A stretch of 64,000 nt of DNA from Roseivivax sp. GX 12232 (GTDB taxonomy: Bacteria > Pseudomonadota > Alphaproteobacteria > Rhodobacterales > Rhodobacteraceae), in contig NZ_JAJSEC010000006.1 of NCBI RefSeq assembly GCF_021272185.1, forward strand, positions 124,001 through 188,000, read 5' to 3'. Below, in pieces: positions 1 to 9,720 of this stretch; the stretch's first letter is position 1; each line of letters opens with the position of its first letter. The notes under the pieces are model-generated. The model worked only from the letters and a program-made list of their open reading frames with translations. It was not told the DNA's origin and did no database searches. A program made the position numbers and the translations under genes.

Positions 1-639
1 GTCCGGCACGGGCAGGCCAATTCCGCCGCCCGCGACGAGGCCGATTACGACCGGCTGAGCCCCCTGGGCCGCGAACAGGCGCGCTGGCTCGGGGCGCATC
101 TGCGCGACTGCGGCGAGCGCTTCGCGCGGGCGACCTCGGGGACGCTGCGCCGCCAGGCCGAGACCCTGCGCGAGATGGATGTGGCCGAGACCGCGCCCGA
201 GCAGGACCCGCGGCTGAACGAGCTCGAGTATTTCACCATGGCCCAGGCCTTCGAGGCGGAACACGGGGTGCCCATGCCGCCCGACCGCCCGGCCTTCCTG
301 CGCCATCTGCCGGCGATGTTCGGCGCCTGGTCGCGCGGCGAGATCGCCGGCGCGCCGGAACCCTTCGAGGCCTTCGAGACCCGGGTGGCCGAAGCCCTGG
401 CCGACCTGGCGCGCGGGCGCGGGCCGGTGGTGGCGGTGACCTCGGGCGGGGTGATCGGCATGGCGCTGAAGGTGGCGCTGCGGCTCGACGTGGCGGCGCT
501 GTCGCATCTCTGCCTGTCGATCGAGAACAGCTCGATCCACCGGCTGATGGTGCTGCCCGAGGGGCTGGCGCTGGCGCAGTTCAACGCCTGCCCGCATCTC
601 GAGCCGCGCGGGCGGCGGCAGTCGCGCACGCATCTCTGA
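1..639 (+). CDS. Histidine phosphatase family protein, 5' end outside window
   Basis: The frame is open from base 1, so the start lies outside the window; 212 residues are visible. It begins just before the phosphohistidine motif of the histidine phosphatase superfamily (VRHGQAN at residues 1-7, with Arg2 and His3). Members remove phosphate from small molecules or proteins through a phosphohistidine intermediate. The place where classical members carry the second catalytic histidine (usually V-x-H-G-G) reads VTSGGVIG here, so a serine stands in that position; sister families with this change are known and activity cannot be assumed. The substrate is unknown. A 48-bp gap separates it from the next gene, so the two may be co-transcribed. 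Confidence 0.85.
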   Translation, partial: VRHGQANSAARDEADYDRLSPLGREQARWLGAHLRDCGERFARATSGTLRRQAETLREMDVAETAPEQDPRLNELEYFTMAQAFEAEHGVPMPPDRPAFLRHLPAMFGAWSRGEIAGAPEPFEAFETRVAEALADLARGRGPVVAVTSGGVIGMALKVALRLDVAALSHLCLSIENSSIHRLMVLPEGLALAQFNACPHLEPRGRRQSRTHL

Positions 640-687
640 GGCGGGAACACGCTTGATTTTGGGCGCCGCCCCTCGCAAGTTTTGAGG

Positions 688-1029
688 ATGAACTCGCTCA
701 CGCCCTTTCCCGGCCGCCCCGAGCACACCGAGACGGTGATGTTCCATCGCATCGAGTTGAACGAAATCCTGTCGATCTACGGGCGCATGGTCGCGGCCGG
801 GGAATGGCGGGACTACGGCATCTCCTCGCTGCGCGACGCGGCGGTCTTCTCGGTCTTCCGCCGGGCGGCGGAACACCCGATCTACCGCATCGAGAAACGC
901 CCGAAGCTGCGCAACCGGCAGGGCATGTATTCGGTGCTAGGCATGGACGGACAAGTGCTGAAGCGCGGGCAGGATCTGCGCGCGGTGCTGCGGGTGCTGG
1001 AGCGCAAGCTGATCCGCGCGGTGGAGTGA
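688..1029 (+). CDS. DUF2794 family protein
   Basis: A 113-residue cytoplasmic protein matching the DUF2794 family, which is nearly confined to alphaproteobacteria and has no known function. The recognisable core runs from about residue 18 (FHRIELNEILSIYGRMV) to the C-terminus and is rich in basic residues (YRIEKRPKLRNRQG). I chose the ATG at 688; a TTG two codons upstream is possible. It follows the phosphatase gene closely on the same strand. No membrane segment or signal peptide is seen. Confidence 0.8.
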   Translation: MNSLTPFPGRPEHTETVMFHRIELNEILSIYGRMVAAGEWRDYGISSLRDAAVFSVFRRAAEHPIYRIEKRPKLRNRQGMYSVLGMDGQVLKRGQDLRAVLRVLERKLIRAVE

Positions 1030-1103
1030 CGGGGGCTGTGTGATGGGGAGCGATGGGGGCGGCGCGGCCGGGGCCGCGCGCCGTTTGATCGCCCCTTCCT
1101 AGG

Positions 1104-1154
1104 TAACGATCTTATCTAAGATCGTTATCGAAACCCTTTAATTAAAGGTTTCGA
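1104..1154. other. Two stacked palindromes at the end of the agmatinase gene
   Basis: Two adjacent inverted repeats lie here. The first is perfect: TAACGATCTTA (1104-1114), a 2-nt loop, then TAAGATCGTTA (1117-1127). The second spans 1128-1154 (TCGAAACC, an AT-rich centre, GGTTTCGA) with one bulged C and contains the stop codon of the agmatinase-like gene. Both are AT-rich in a GC-rich setting. In the minus-strand transcript no U-run follows, so a standard intrinsic terminator is not clearly formed; transcript 3'-end stabilisation or a protein-binding site are alternatives. Confidence 0.6.
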
Positions 1155-2110
1155 TTCTCCGACAGCATCGCGCAAAGAAGTTCAAACATGATTGAAACGC
1201 CCAAGAAGGCGGTGCCGCCGCTTGCGTCGAAGGGCGGCGAGACCTCGACCATGTCGGCGCCCACGATCTGCAGCCCGGCCAGTTCGCGGCAGACCGAGAG
1301 CGCCTCGAAGGCGTTCGGGCCGCCGACCTCGGGCGTGCCGGTGCCGGGCGCGAAGGCCGGGTCCACGAAGTCGATGTCGTAGCTCACGTAGGTCGGCCCG
1401 CTGCCCGCGATCTCGCGCGCCTCGGCCATGACGTCGGGGATGCCGCGGGCGAAGAACTCCTCGATCGGGATCACGCGGATGCCCTCGGCGCGGGCGAAAT
1501 CGCGGTCCTCCATGTCGTAGGCGGTGCCGCGGATGCCGATCATCACCACCCGCTTGGGATCGAGCAGCCCCTCCTCCACCGCGCGGCGGAAGGGCGTGCC
1601 ATGGGTGTATTTGGTGCCGCCGAAATAGCCTTTGTAGAGGTCCGTGTGGCTGTCGAAATGCACCATGCCGAGCGGCGCCTCGGCGGCCAGCGCGCGCAGG
1701 ATCGGCAGGCTGCTCAGGTGATCCCCGCCGGCGGTCAGCGGGCGGATGCCCGCGGCGCGGAGCTCCTTGTAGAAGGCGGTGATCCGTTCGAGCGAGTCGG
1801 GAATATCAGCCGGGTTCGGGCCGACATCGCCCAGGTCGGCGCAGCGGGCGGCCTCGAAGGGGCGCAATCCGCTGACCGGGTGCTGGGCGCGGATCATCGT
1901 CGAGGCGTCGCGCAGCTGGCGCGGCCCGTGGCGCGGGCCGGGGCGGTTGGTGGTGCCGCTGTCCCAGGGCACGCCGGTCAGGCCGATCTCGACCTCGGAG
2001 AAGCGCGCGTGGCCGGGCGGCACATGTGGCAGGCGCATGAAGGTCGGCACCCCGGCAAAGCGCGGCAGCTCAAAGCCCGAGACCGGGTGGAAGAAATCGT
2101 CCTGGCTCAT
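1142..2110 (-). CDS. Agmatinase/guanidinobutyrase-type ureohydrolase
   Basis: A 322-residue member of the arginase/agmatinase (ureohydrolase) superfamily, which hydrolyses a guanidino group to urea and an amine using two manganese ions. The metal-ligand motifs are all present: GGDH (128-131), HFDSHTD (151-157, the usual HxDxHxD) and YDIDFVDP (244-251, DxDxxDP). Length is typical. The exact substrate (agmatine, guanidinobutyrate, guanidinopropionate) cannot be told from sequence. Its start overlaps the end of the NlpC/P60 gene by a few bases, so it is the third gene of a minus-strand operon with the aminopeptidase. Confidence 0.9.
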   Translation of the reverse strand: MSQDDFFHPVSGFELPRFAGVPTFMRLPHVPPGHARFSEVEIGLTGVPWDSGTTNRPGPRHGPRQLRDASTMIRAQHPVSGLRPFEAARCADLGDVGPNPADIPDSLERITAFYKELRAAGIRPLTAGGDHLSSLPILRALAAEAPLGMVHFDSHTDLYKGYFGGTKYTHGTPFRRAVEEGLLDPKRVVMIGIRGTAYDMEDRDFARAEGIRVIPIEEFFARGIPDVMAEAREIAGSGPTYVSYDIDFVDPAFAPGTGTPEVGGPNAFEALSVCRELAGLQIVGADMVEVSPPFDASGGTAFLGVSIMFELLCAMLSENRNL

Positions 2111-2945
2111 GGCGTCTCCTTTGCGGGCAGGCGGATATGGGCGGTGACGGGGCCGTCGCCCTGCGCGGCGATCCGGGCAATGGCGGAGGCGCGGTCCTCG
2201 TAGGCCACGGCCATGTGGTGCGCATTGGCGTGCAGGAGGGTCTCGGGGCCCGTGACCCAGGCGACATGGCCTTTCCAGAACAACAGATCGCCACGTGCGG
2301 CGGGGGCCTTGGTGGCATAGGGCGCGAGGGCCGCCTCCTGCAGGTCGCTGTCGCCGGGGCAGGCGCGCCCGGCGGCGGAGAGCGCGATCTGCACGAGGCC
2401 CGAGCAGTCGATCCCGAAGGCGGAATTGCCGCCCCAGAGATAGGGCGTGCCGAGCAGCGTCTCGGCCAGGGCCACAGGGTCGGGGACGGGGCTGTCCAGG
2501 GGCACGAGGTGCACCGCCGGGACGAAGCCCAGGGGGGTCTCGCAGAAGCTGCCGGAGGTGCGCTGGACCGTGAGGGCCGCGCCGAGGCTCAGGCTGAGGC
2601 GTTCGGGCGACTTCATGTCGGGGGCGCTGTAGACATGGGTGGCGCGCGTGGCGACCCGGTGGGTGGGCGCCGGGGCCGGGCCCAGCGCCTCGGCGCGCAT
2701 GTAGCCGACGTAACCGTCCGCCTCGGCGCGCAGGAAGACCCAGCCGTCCGCGCGGTGGATCTCGGTCACCAGGGCGCCCATCAGGAGCTGCCGGTCGCGG
2801 GGCCCGCCGGGCGCGGCGCAGAGATCCGCCAGAGGGGCCGTGACCCGAAGCGCCTTGCCCGGCACCGCGCGCGCGCCCGAAGGCGCGCCGGGCGTCCCGG
2901 CGAGCGCCGCCCGGGCATTGGCCGGCAAGAGCCGCCGGTCGGGCA

Positions 2946-2946
<1 letters not shown>
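2107..2946 (-). CDS. NlpC/P60 family cell-wall hydrolase with SH3-like domains
   Basis: A 279-residue C40 peptidase. The C-terminal NlpC/P60 domain starts near residue 155 and shows the catalytic cysteine in the family context GIDCSGLVQ (Cys181), the histidine in KGHVAWVTG (His227) and a third polar position near LLHANAHH (239-244). Residues 30-150 look like two bacterial SH3-type domains that bind peptidoglycan. Members cleave the gamma-D-glutamyl to diamino acid bond of peptidoglycan stems. No obvious signal peptide is present, so it may work on recycled muropeptides. The ATG at 2946 shares its A with the stop codon of the aminopeptidase gene; a GTG one codon upstream is an alternative. Confidence 0.88.
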
Positions 2947-4331
<1,385 letters not shown>

Positions 4332-4409
4332 GGGGTCCTCGTGCTGGCTGAATTCCGGCGCCAGCCTAGCGGCCGTATCCGCAGCGGCAAGGGGCTTGAC
4401 CCCCGCCGG

Positions 4410-4790
4410 TCAGACCGTCGCCGCGTCATGGTTCCAGAGCGCGTAGAGCGAACGTTCCCCGACCCGCAAAAGCCGCGCCAGCGTCGCCGCCAGCGCCACC
4501 GCGTCACCCGCCGCCAGGCAGGCGCGGATGTCGCCCGCGCTGCGCAGAAGCCCGGTCATGCCGGTGGCACGCGCATGCACCGCGACCCGGGCGGCGGCCT
4601 GGTCAAGCGCCGTCCAGTCCTGCCGCGACCAGGCGCGTTCGGCCTCGGCCAGCCCGCGCGCCAGCGCCTCCATCGCGCGGCAGACCGCCTCTTCGGCGCC
4701 CTGCGGATCGCGCGCGGCGCAGAAGCGCACCAATGTTTCCGTATCCAGTCGTGCCGGTTCCTCCGGCGCCAGACGTGTCACCTGAGCCAT
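4410..4790 (-). CDS. Conserved helical hypothetical protein, Hpt-like pattern
   Basis: A 126-residue, almost wholly helical protein. I chose the ATG at 4790 because the residues encoded upstream (to 4817) look non-coding. The segment around residues 65-105 (AVHARATGMTGLLRSAGDI, then a GD and two leucine-rich helices) resembles a histidine phosphotransfer four-helix bundle, with His near residue 71 in the usual place. The match is weak and I would not call it a phosphotransferase. It is divergent from the carbonic anhydrase gene and ends 78 bp from the aminopeptidase start. Confidence 0.6.
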   Translation of the reverse strand: MAQVTRLAPEEPARLDTETLVRFCAARDPQGAEEAVCRAMEALARGLAEAERAWSRQDWTALDQAAARVAVHARATGMTGLLRSAGDIRACLAAGDAVALAATLARLLRVGERSLYALWNHDAATV

Positions 4791-4938
4791 GACAACCCCT
4801 TGCCTCAAAACCCCCATACCCGGGATCAGTTAGGCCCGAGACCCTTCCCAAAAGGTTTCGCCGCACCGGCTTTTCCCCTCGAATTCCTTGAAAAACGATC
4901 CTATTCAAGGCGCCACCTCGCTTGCGAAGGAGACCGAG

Positions 4939-5592
4939 ATGCAACACGCGCGCCCCCTGCCCGGCTACCTGGTGACCCGCTACCACGGCTGGAAGGCGAC
5001 GACCTACGCCGAGAACAGTTCCTGGTACCGGCGGCTCGCCACCGAGGGCCAGCGCCCGCGCGCCATGGTGATTTCCTGCTGCGACAGCCGGGTGCATGTG
5101 ACCTCGATCTTCGGCGCCGACCAGGGCGAGTTCTTCATCCACCGCAACATCGCCAACCTGGTGCCGCCCTATGAGCCCGACGGCAACCAGCACGGCACGT
5201 CCGCCGCGGTGGAATACGCGGTGACCGCGCTCAAGGTCTCGCATCTGATCGTGCTGGGGCATTCGAGCTGCGGCGGGGTGCAGGGCTGCCTCGACATGTG
5301 CTCCGGCAAGGCGCCCCAGCTCGAGGAGACCTCGAGCTTCGTGGGCCGCTGGATGGACCTGCTGCGTCCGGGCTACGAGCGCGTGAAGGAGCGCGGCCTG
5401 CCCGAGGCCGAGGCGCCCCGCGCGCTCGAGAAGGAGGCGGTGCTGGTCAGCCTCGAGAACCTGATGACCTTCCCCTTCGTGAAGGAGGCGGTGGACAGCT
5501 CGGCCTTGTCGCTGCACGGGCTCTGGACCGATATCGGCGAAGGCGGGCTGCAGTATTACGACACCGACAAGCGCGTCTTCCAGCCGGTCTGA
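4939..5592 (+). CDS. Beta-class carbonic anhydrase
   Basis: A 217-residue beta-carbonic anhydrase, interconverting CO2 and bicarbonate with a zinc ion. Ligands are visible: Cys48-Asp-Ser-Arg51 and His108-x2-Cys111 (GHSSCGG). Length is normal for the family. I place the start at 4939 because AAGGAGA (4927-4933) sits at good distance; an in-frame ATG at 4888 lacks such a site. Bicarbonate supplied by this enzyme feeds, among others, carbamoyl phosphate synthase (carB lies further along). It stands alone as a single gene. Confidence 0.93.
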   Translation: MQHARPLPGYLVTRYHGWKATTYAENSSWYRRLATEGQRPRAMVISCCDSRVHVTSIFGADQGEFFIHRNIANLVPPYEPDGNQHGTSAAVEYAVTALKVSHLIVLGHSSCGGVQGCLDMCSGKAPQLEETSSFVGRWMDLLRPGYERVKERGLPEAEAPRALEKEAVLVSLENLMTFPFVKEAVDSSALSLHGLWTDIGEGGLQYYDTDKRVFQPV

Positions 5593-5689
5593 GCGCCGGT
5601 CTTGGGGTCTATTCGCGCGCCGGCCCGAGTGCCTGGTTGCGCGCCGGTCTGCGCGCCGGCCCGAATGCCGATCCGCGCGCCGGCCTGAC
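5583..5689. repeat. Short GCGCGCCGGYC-type repeats
   Basis: About six imperfect copies of a 9-12 base unit (GCGCCGGTC, GCGCGCCGGCCC, GCGCGCCGGTCT, GCGCGCCGGCCC, GCGCGCCGGCC) fill the gap between carbonic anhydrase and the next gene on the minus strand. They could fold into alternative GC-rich hairpins between convergent genes. No gene is seen here. Confidence 0.55.
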
Positions 5690-5700
5690 CGTCGCCTCTC

Positions 5701-6024
5701 TCAGACCAGCCAGCCGGTCCGACCCTCGCGGCCGATCCGGAGCTGCGGCCGTCCGAGGCGGCGGGCCAGCTCGATCAGCGGGTGCCCGAGGTCGCGCCCG
5801 GTGCAGAGCGGCCGCTCCGCCTCGCGGGCGATGACCACCAGCCGCCCGTCGCGGAACTCCAGCCGGTAGCCGCGCGCGCCCAGCGCCGCGCGGAGCCCCT
5901 GCCAGCTGCGCGCATGGGCGAAGATCGGTCCGAGAAAGCCGCGGATCAGCGCCGCGGTCTCGCAGTCGATGTGACCGGGAAGGAAATCCTCCGGCCCACC
6001 GGAGGGAGATGCCATCTGTTGCAT
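5701..6024 (-). CDS. Small conserved hypothetical protein
   Basis: A 107-residue protein of unknown function; the ATG at 6024 or the one at 6015 may be the start, since neither has a strong ribosome site. The C-terminal half alternates hydrophobic and basic residues (ARGYRLEFRDGRLVVIARE, then LGHPLIELARRLGRPQLR). That pattern, an LxxRGYxL...R..LVVI strand followed by a helix, reminds me of a small module at the C-terminus of some relaxases, but the similarity is only impressionistic. It is convergent with the carbonic anhydrase gene. Confidence 0.55.
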   Translation of the reverse strand: MQQMASPSGGPEDFLPGHIDCETAALIRGFLGPIFAHARSWQGLRAALGARGYRLEFRDGRLVVIAREAERPLCTGRDLGHPLIELARRLGRPQLRIGREGRTGWLV

Positions 6025-6283
6025 TGGTTTTGCCCGTTTTTCTGCCTGTCTCGGAGTGTGACAGAGAATCGGCGCGCGAATATGGCCGATCCGGGCCTTT
6101 TTCCGGCAATGTGTCGCTATGGTTACCATTTGCGCCCCTCGGGTGGGGCGCGCGGGGCAGTCGCGTTGCCGAGAGAGCGACGGTTTTGGCGGCTGCCGCA
6201 GGGCGTGACAGAAGGCACGGACAGGCACCCGGCGCAGATCCTGTGGGCGGGCGCCAAGGCCCCCCAAGATCCGACCGCATCCC

Positions 6284-6324
6284 CCAAAAGAAACGCCGCC
6301 GCCCGAGGACCCCGGGCGGCGGCG
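6284..6324 (-). terminator. Intrinsic terminator of asd
   Basis: A perfect 12-bp stem, CGCCGCCGCCCG (6294-6305) with CGGGCGGCGGCG (6313-6324), has a 7-nt loop. Read on the minus strand the stem is followed by TTTCTTTTGGG, as expected just downstream of asd. The remaining bases 6025-6283 hold only the unassigned promoter area of the neighbouring minus-strand gene. Confidence 0.85.
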
Positions 6325-6352
6325 CGCTGTCAACAATCCCGTCGGGCCGGGA

Positions 6353-7375
6353 TCAGGCCTTCTTCAGCACCCGGTTGCCCAGGGTCTCGGCGATCTGAAC
6401 CGCGTTCAGCGCCGCGCCCTTGCGCAGGTTGTCCGAGACGCACCAGAAGTTCAGACCGTTCTCGATGGTCGAATCCTGCCGGATGCGGCTGATGAAGGTG
6501 GCGAAATCGCCGACGCATTCGACCGGCGTGACGTAGCCGCCGTCCTCGCGCTTGTCGATCACCATGATGCCGGGCGCCTCGCGCAGGATGTCGCGGGCCT
6601 CGTCCTCGTCGAGGAACTCCTCGGTCTCGATGTTGATCGCCTCGGCGTGGCCGACGAAGACCGGCACGCGCACGCAGGTCGCGGTCAGCTTGATCGAGCT
6701 GTCGACGATCTTCTTGGTCTCGGCGACCATCTTCCACTCTTCCTTGGTGGAACCGTCCTCGAGGAAGACGTCGATATGCGGGATCACGTTGAAGGCGATC
6801 TGCTTGGGATAGACCTTGGGCTTCACCTCGTCGGTGGGGTTGTAGACCGCCTTGGTCTGGTCCCAGAGCTCGTCCATGGCGTCCTTGCCCGAGCCCGAGA
6901 CCGACTGGTAGGTCGAGACCACCACGCGCTTGATCTTGGCGCGGTCGTGCAGCGGCTTCAGCGCCACCACCATCTGCGCGGTCGAGCAGTTGGGGTTGGC
7001 GATGATGTTCTTCTTGGCATAGCCCTCGACGGCCTCGGGGTTCACCTCGGGCACGATCAGCGGCACGTCCGGGTCGTAGCGGTAGAGCGAGGAGTTATCG
7101 ATCACCACGCAGCCCGCCTCGGCGGCCTTGGGGGCGTATTTCTTCGTGGCGTCCGAGCCGATGGCGAAGAGCGCCATGTCCCAGCCGGTGAAGTCGAAGG
7201 TGTCGAGGTCCTGGGTCTTCAGCGTCTGGTCCCCGAAGCTGACCTCGGTGCCGAGCGAGCGGCGCGAGGCCAGAACGGCCAGCTCGTCGACCGGAAACTC
7301 GCGCTCGGCGAGGATGTTCAGCATTTCGCGGCCCACGTTGCCGGTGGCGCCGACGACGGCGATTCTATAGCCCAT
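6353..7375 (-). CDS. asd: Aspartate-semialdehyde dehydrogenase
   Basis: A 340-residue enzyme that reduces aspartyl phosphate to aspartate semialdehyde with NADPH, the branch point to lysine/diaminopimelate, threonine and methionine. It shows the nucleotide-binding loop GATGNVG (9-15), the catalytic cysteine in NPNCST (Cys130) and the substrate region VPVFVGHAEAIN. Full length. It stands as a single gene with its own terminator. Two further genes of the same pathway (dapD, dapE) lie downstream in the window, but not in one operon. Confidence 0.96.
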   Translation of the reverse strand: MGYRIAVVGATGNVGREMLNILAEREFPVDELAVLASRRSLGTEVSFGDQTLKTQDLDTFDFTGWDMALFAIGSDATKKYAPKAAEAGCVVIDNSSLYRYDPDVPLIVPEVNPEAVEGYAKKNIIANPNCSTAQMVVALKPLHDRAKIKRVVVSTYQSVSGSGKDAMDELWDQTKAVYNPTDEVKPKVYPKQIAFNVIPHIDVFLEDGSTKEEWKMVAETKKIVDSSIKLTATCVRVPVFVGHAEAINIETEEFLDEDEARDILREAPGIMVIDKREDGGYVTPVECVGDFATFISRIRQDSTIENGLNFWCVSDNLRKGAALNAVQIAETLGNRVLKKA

Positions 7376-7465
7376 CAGATCCCTCCTTGGGTCTTGGCTT
7401 CGGTCAGGTCCGGGCGGCGTGCCCGGCGCGAGATTGGCGCGCTAACTAGCGCAGCCGGGGGCGGA

Positions 7466-7494
7466 CGGAAAGGGGGCACCGACGCGGCGCCCCC
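7466..7494 (-). terminator. Putative terminator of the LOG-family gene
   Basis: GGGGGC (7472-7477) pairs with GCCCCC (7489-7494), and inner CCG/CGG bases can extend the stem. Read on the minus strand it is followed by CCTTTCCG. It lies 16 bp beyond the stop codon of the LOG-family gene. The U-run is short, so this is a weaker case than the asd terminator. Confidence 0.5.
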
Positions 7495-7509
7495 GCTCCG
7501 GAGCTTTGT

Positions 7510-8352
7510 TCAGCGGTCGGGAATGCGGTCGCGGGCCGGCTCGACGGGCCATTTCGCGATCTCCTCGAGCGCCTCGTCGGCGGTCTCGACGAAGCGGAAC
7601 AGCTCGAGGTCCTCGGCCCCGATGGTGCCCGCCTCGGCCAGCGCCTCCCAGTCGACGATGCGGCGCCAGAATTCCTCGCCGAAGAGCAGCACCGGCATCC
7701 GGTTCATCCGCCCGGTCTGGATCAGCGTCAGCGCCTCGAAGAGCTCGTCGAGCGTGCCGAAGCCGCCGGGGAAGACGCAGACCGCGCGGGCGCGCATCAG
7801 GAAGTGCATCTTGCGCAGCGCGAAGTAATGGAAGTTGAAGGCCAGCTCGGGCGTCACGTATTCGTTCGGCGCCTGTTCGTGCGGCAGCACGATGTTGAGC
7901 CCGATCGAGCGGCCGCCGGCCTCTTCGGCGCCGCGGTTGCCGGCCTCCATGACGCCGGGGCCGCCGCCGGTCACGATCACGTCGCGCCCGCCCAGGTGTT
8001 CGAGCGAATATTCCGTCATCCGCCGGGAGAAGACGCGGGCCTCCTCGTAGTATTTCGACAGATCCGCCAGCGTCTTGGTCCGGGCCTTGTCGCGCTGGTC
8101 GGGCGCGGGGATGCGGGCACCGCCGAATAGCACCACGGTGGTCTCGATCCCGGCCTCGTCGAGCAGCATCTCGGGCTTCAGGAGTTCGAGCTGCAGCCGC
8201 ACCGGGCGCAGCTCGGGCCGGCAGAGGAAATCGTCGTCGGTAAAGGCGAGTCTATAGGCCGGCGAGCGCGTCTGCGGCGTGTCCGGCACCTCGCGGGCGG
8301 CCTTGCGGTCGCGCCCGGCGTCGCGGAACTGGGTCTTGCGTCTGTCCTTCAT
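7510..8352 (-). CDS. LOG-family protein (TIGR00730 Rossmann fold)
   Basis: A 280-residue protein of the LOG family, once labelled lysine decarboxylase. Related enzymes cleave the N-glycosidic bond of nucleoside 5'-monophosphates, such as cytokinin ribotides. The hallmark motifs are GGGPGVMEAGNRG (129-141) and PGGFGTLDE (195-203). A polar N-terminal extension of about 50 residues makes it longer than the compact plant-type LOG proteins. Its physiological substrate here is unknown. It is divergent from dapD with a repeat element in between. Confidence 0.88.
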   Translation of the reverse strand: MKDRRKTQFRDAGRDRKAAREVPDTPQTRSPAYRLAFTDDDFLCRPELRPVRLQLELLKPEMLLDEAGIETTVVLFGGARIPAPDQRDKARTKTLADLSKYYEEARVFSRRMTEYSLEHLGGRDVIVTGGGPGVMEAGNRGAEEAGGRSIGLNIVLPHEQAPNEYVTPELAFNFHYFALRKMHFLMRARAVCVFPGGFGTLDELFEALTLIQTGRMNRMPVLLFGEEFWRRIVDWEALAEAGTIGAEDLELFRFVETADEALEEIAKWPVEPARDRIPDR

Positions 8353-8521
8353 CGGGCCTCTCGGTCACTGGTCGCCCCTGACCTAGCCCGCTTTGCCGGT
8401 GGCCGCCAGTGAGGTGGTGGGGGGTGGGGCTGGGGGTGCGTGGAGTAGCCGGGCCGAACGAGGAAGCCGTGCAAGGGCCCCGCCTTTGCCTAGAGAAGAC
8501 CGTCGATCACCCTCGCGCCCC

Positions 8522-8690
8522 CTTGCGCCCGAATAGCATCGAAGATGCCGGGCGCGCGCCGGACCGGCCCCTTGGGCCGGCGCTCCTTGGGGCGGCGTGC
8601 TAAGCTTCCCCCTAGTCCTGACCTTGTTGGGATAAAGCGCCTCGCTCGAAGGGCAGCAGCGCCGGCCCCCGGTCCGGCGCGCGCCCTCTG
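8522..8690 (-). repeat. 169-bp structured intergenic repeat, copy A
   Basis: Copy A, reverse-oriented (its hairpin-3 end is at 8522). It contains every part of the element: hairpin 1 (GCGCCGG/CCGGCGC), the core motif (here with GATAAAGCG on the plus strand), hairpin 2 (CCGGCCC, loop AAG, GGGCCGG) and hairpin 3 with the GCATC/GATGC version. It sits between the divergent LOG-family and dapD genes; the rest of 8353-8816 shows no gene. Unlike most copies it lacks the outer CCCTCT partner. Confidence 0.9.
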
Positions 8691-8816
8691 GTGTGCCTGT
8701 TGCCCGGGAGGCGACCCCTTCCCCCCAACATCCCCCCCGCCACCCCGATACTTTTCGCCGCCCGGATCACAGGCTATGAGGGCGCAACAGCAGCACAACG
8801 CGAAGGACGGAACCCC

Positions 8817-9644
<828 letters not shown>

Positions 9645-9682
9645 GCGCGACCTTCCCCCGCATCTTGCGGGAAACCAAAGCC

Positions 9683-9716
9683 CGGCCCGGTCGTTGTGCG
9701 AGGAATGACCGGGCCG
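9683..9716 (+). other. Hairpin next to the exchanger start codon
   Basis: CGGCCCGGTC (9683-9692) pairs perfectly with GACCGGGCCG (9707-9716) around a 14-nt loop holding the only Shine-Dalgarno-like GAGGA. The stem ends 4 bases before the ATG at 9721. An ATG at 9705 opens an eight-codon frame that runs past the main start. There is no U-run, so a translational effect on the exchanger or 3'-end protection of the dapD mRNA are both possible. Confidence 0.5.
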
Positions 9717-9720
9717 CGCC

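Noticed and set aside
8522-8690. An insertion sequence or transposase remnant as the origin of the 169-bp repeat
   Set aside because: No transposase fragment or consistent target-site duplication could be seen around the copies; short flanking matches occur only between copies D and E.
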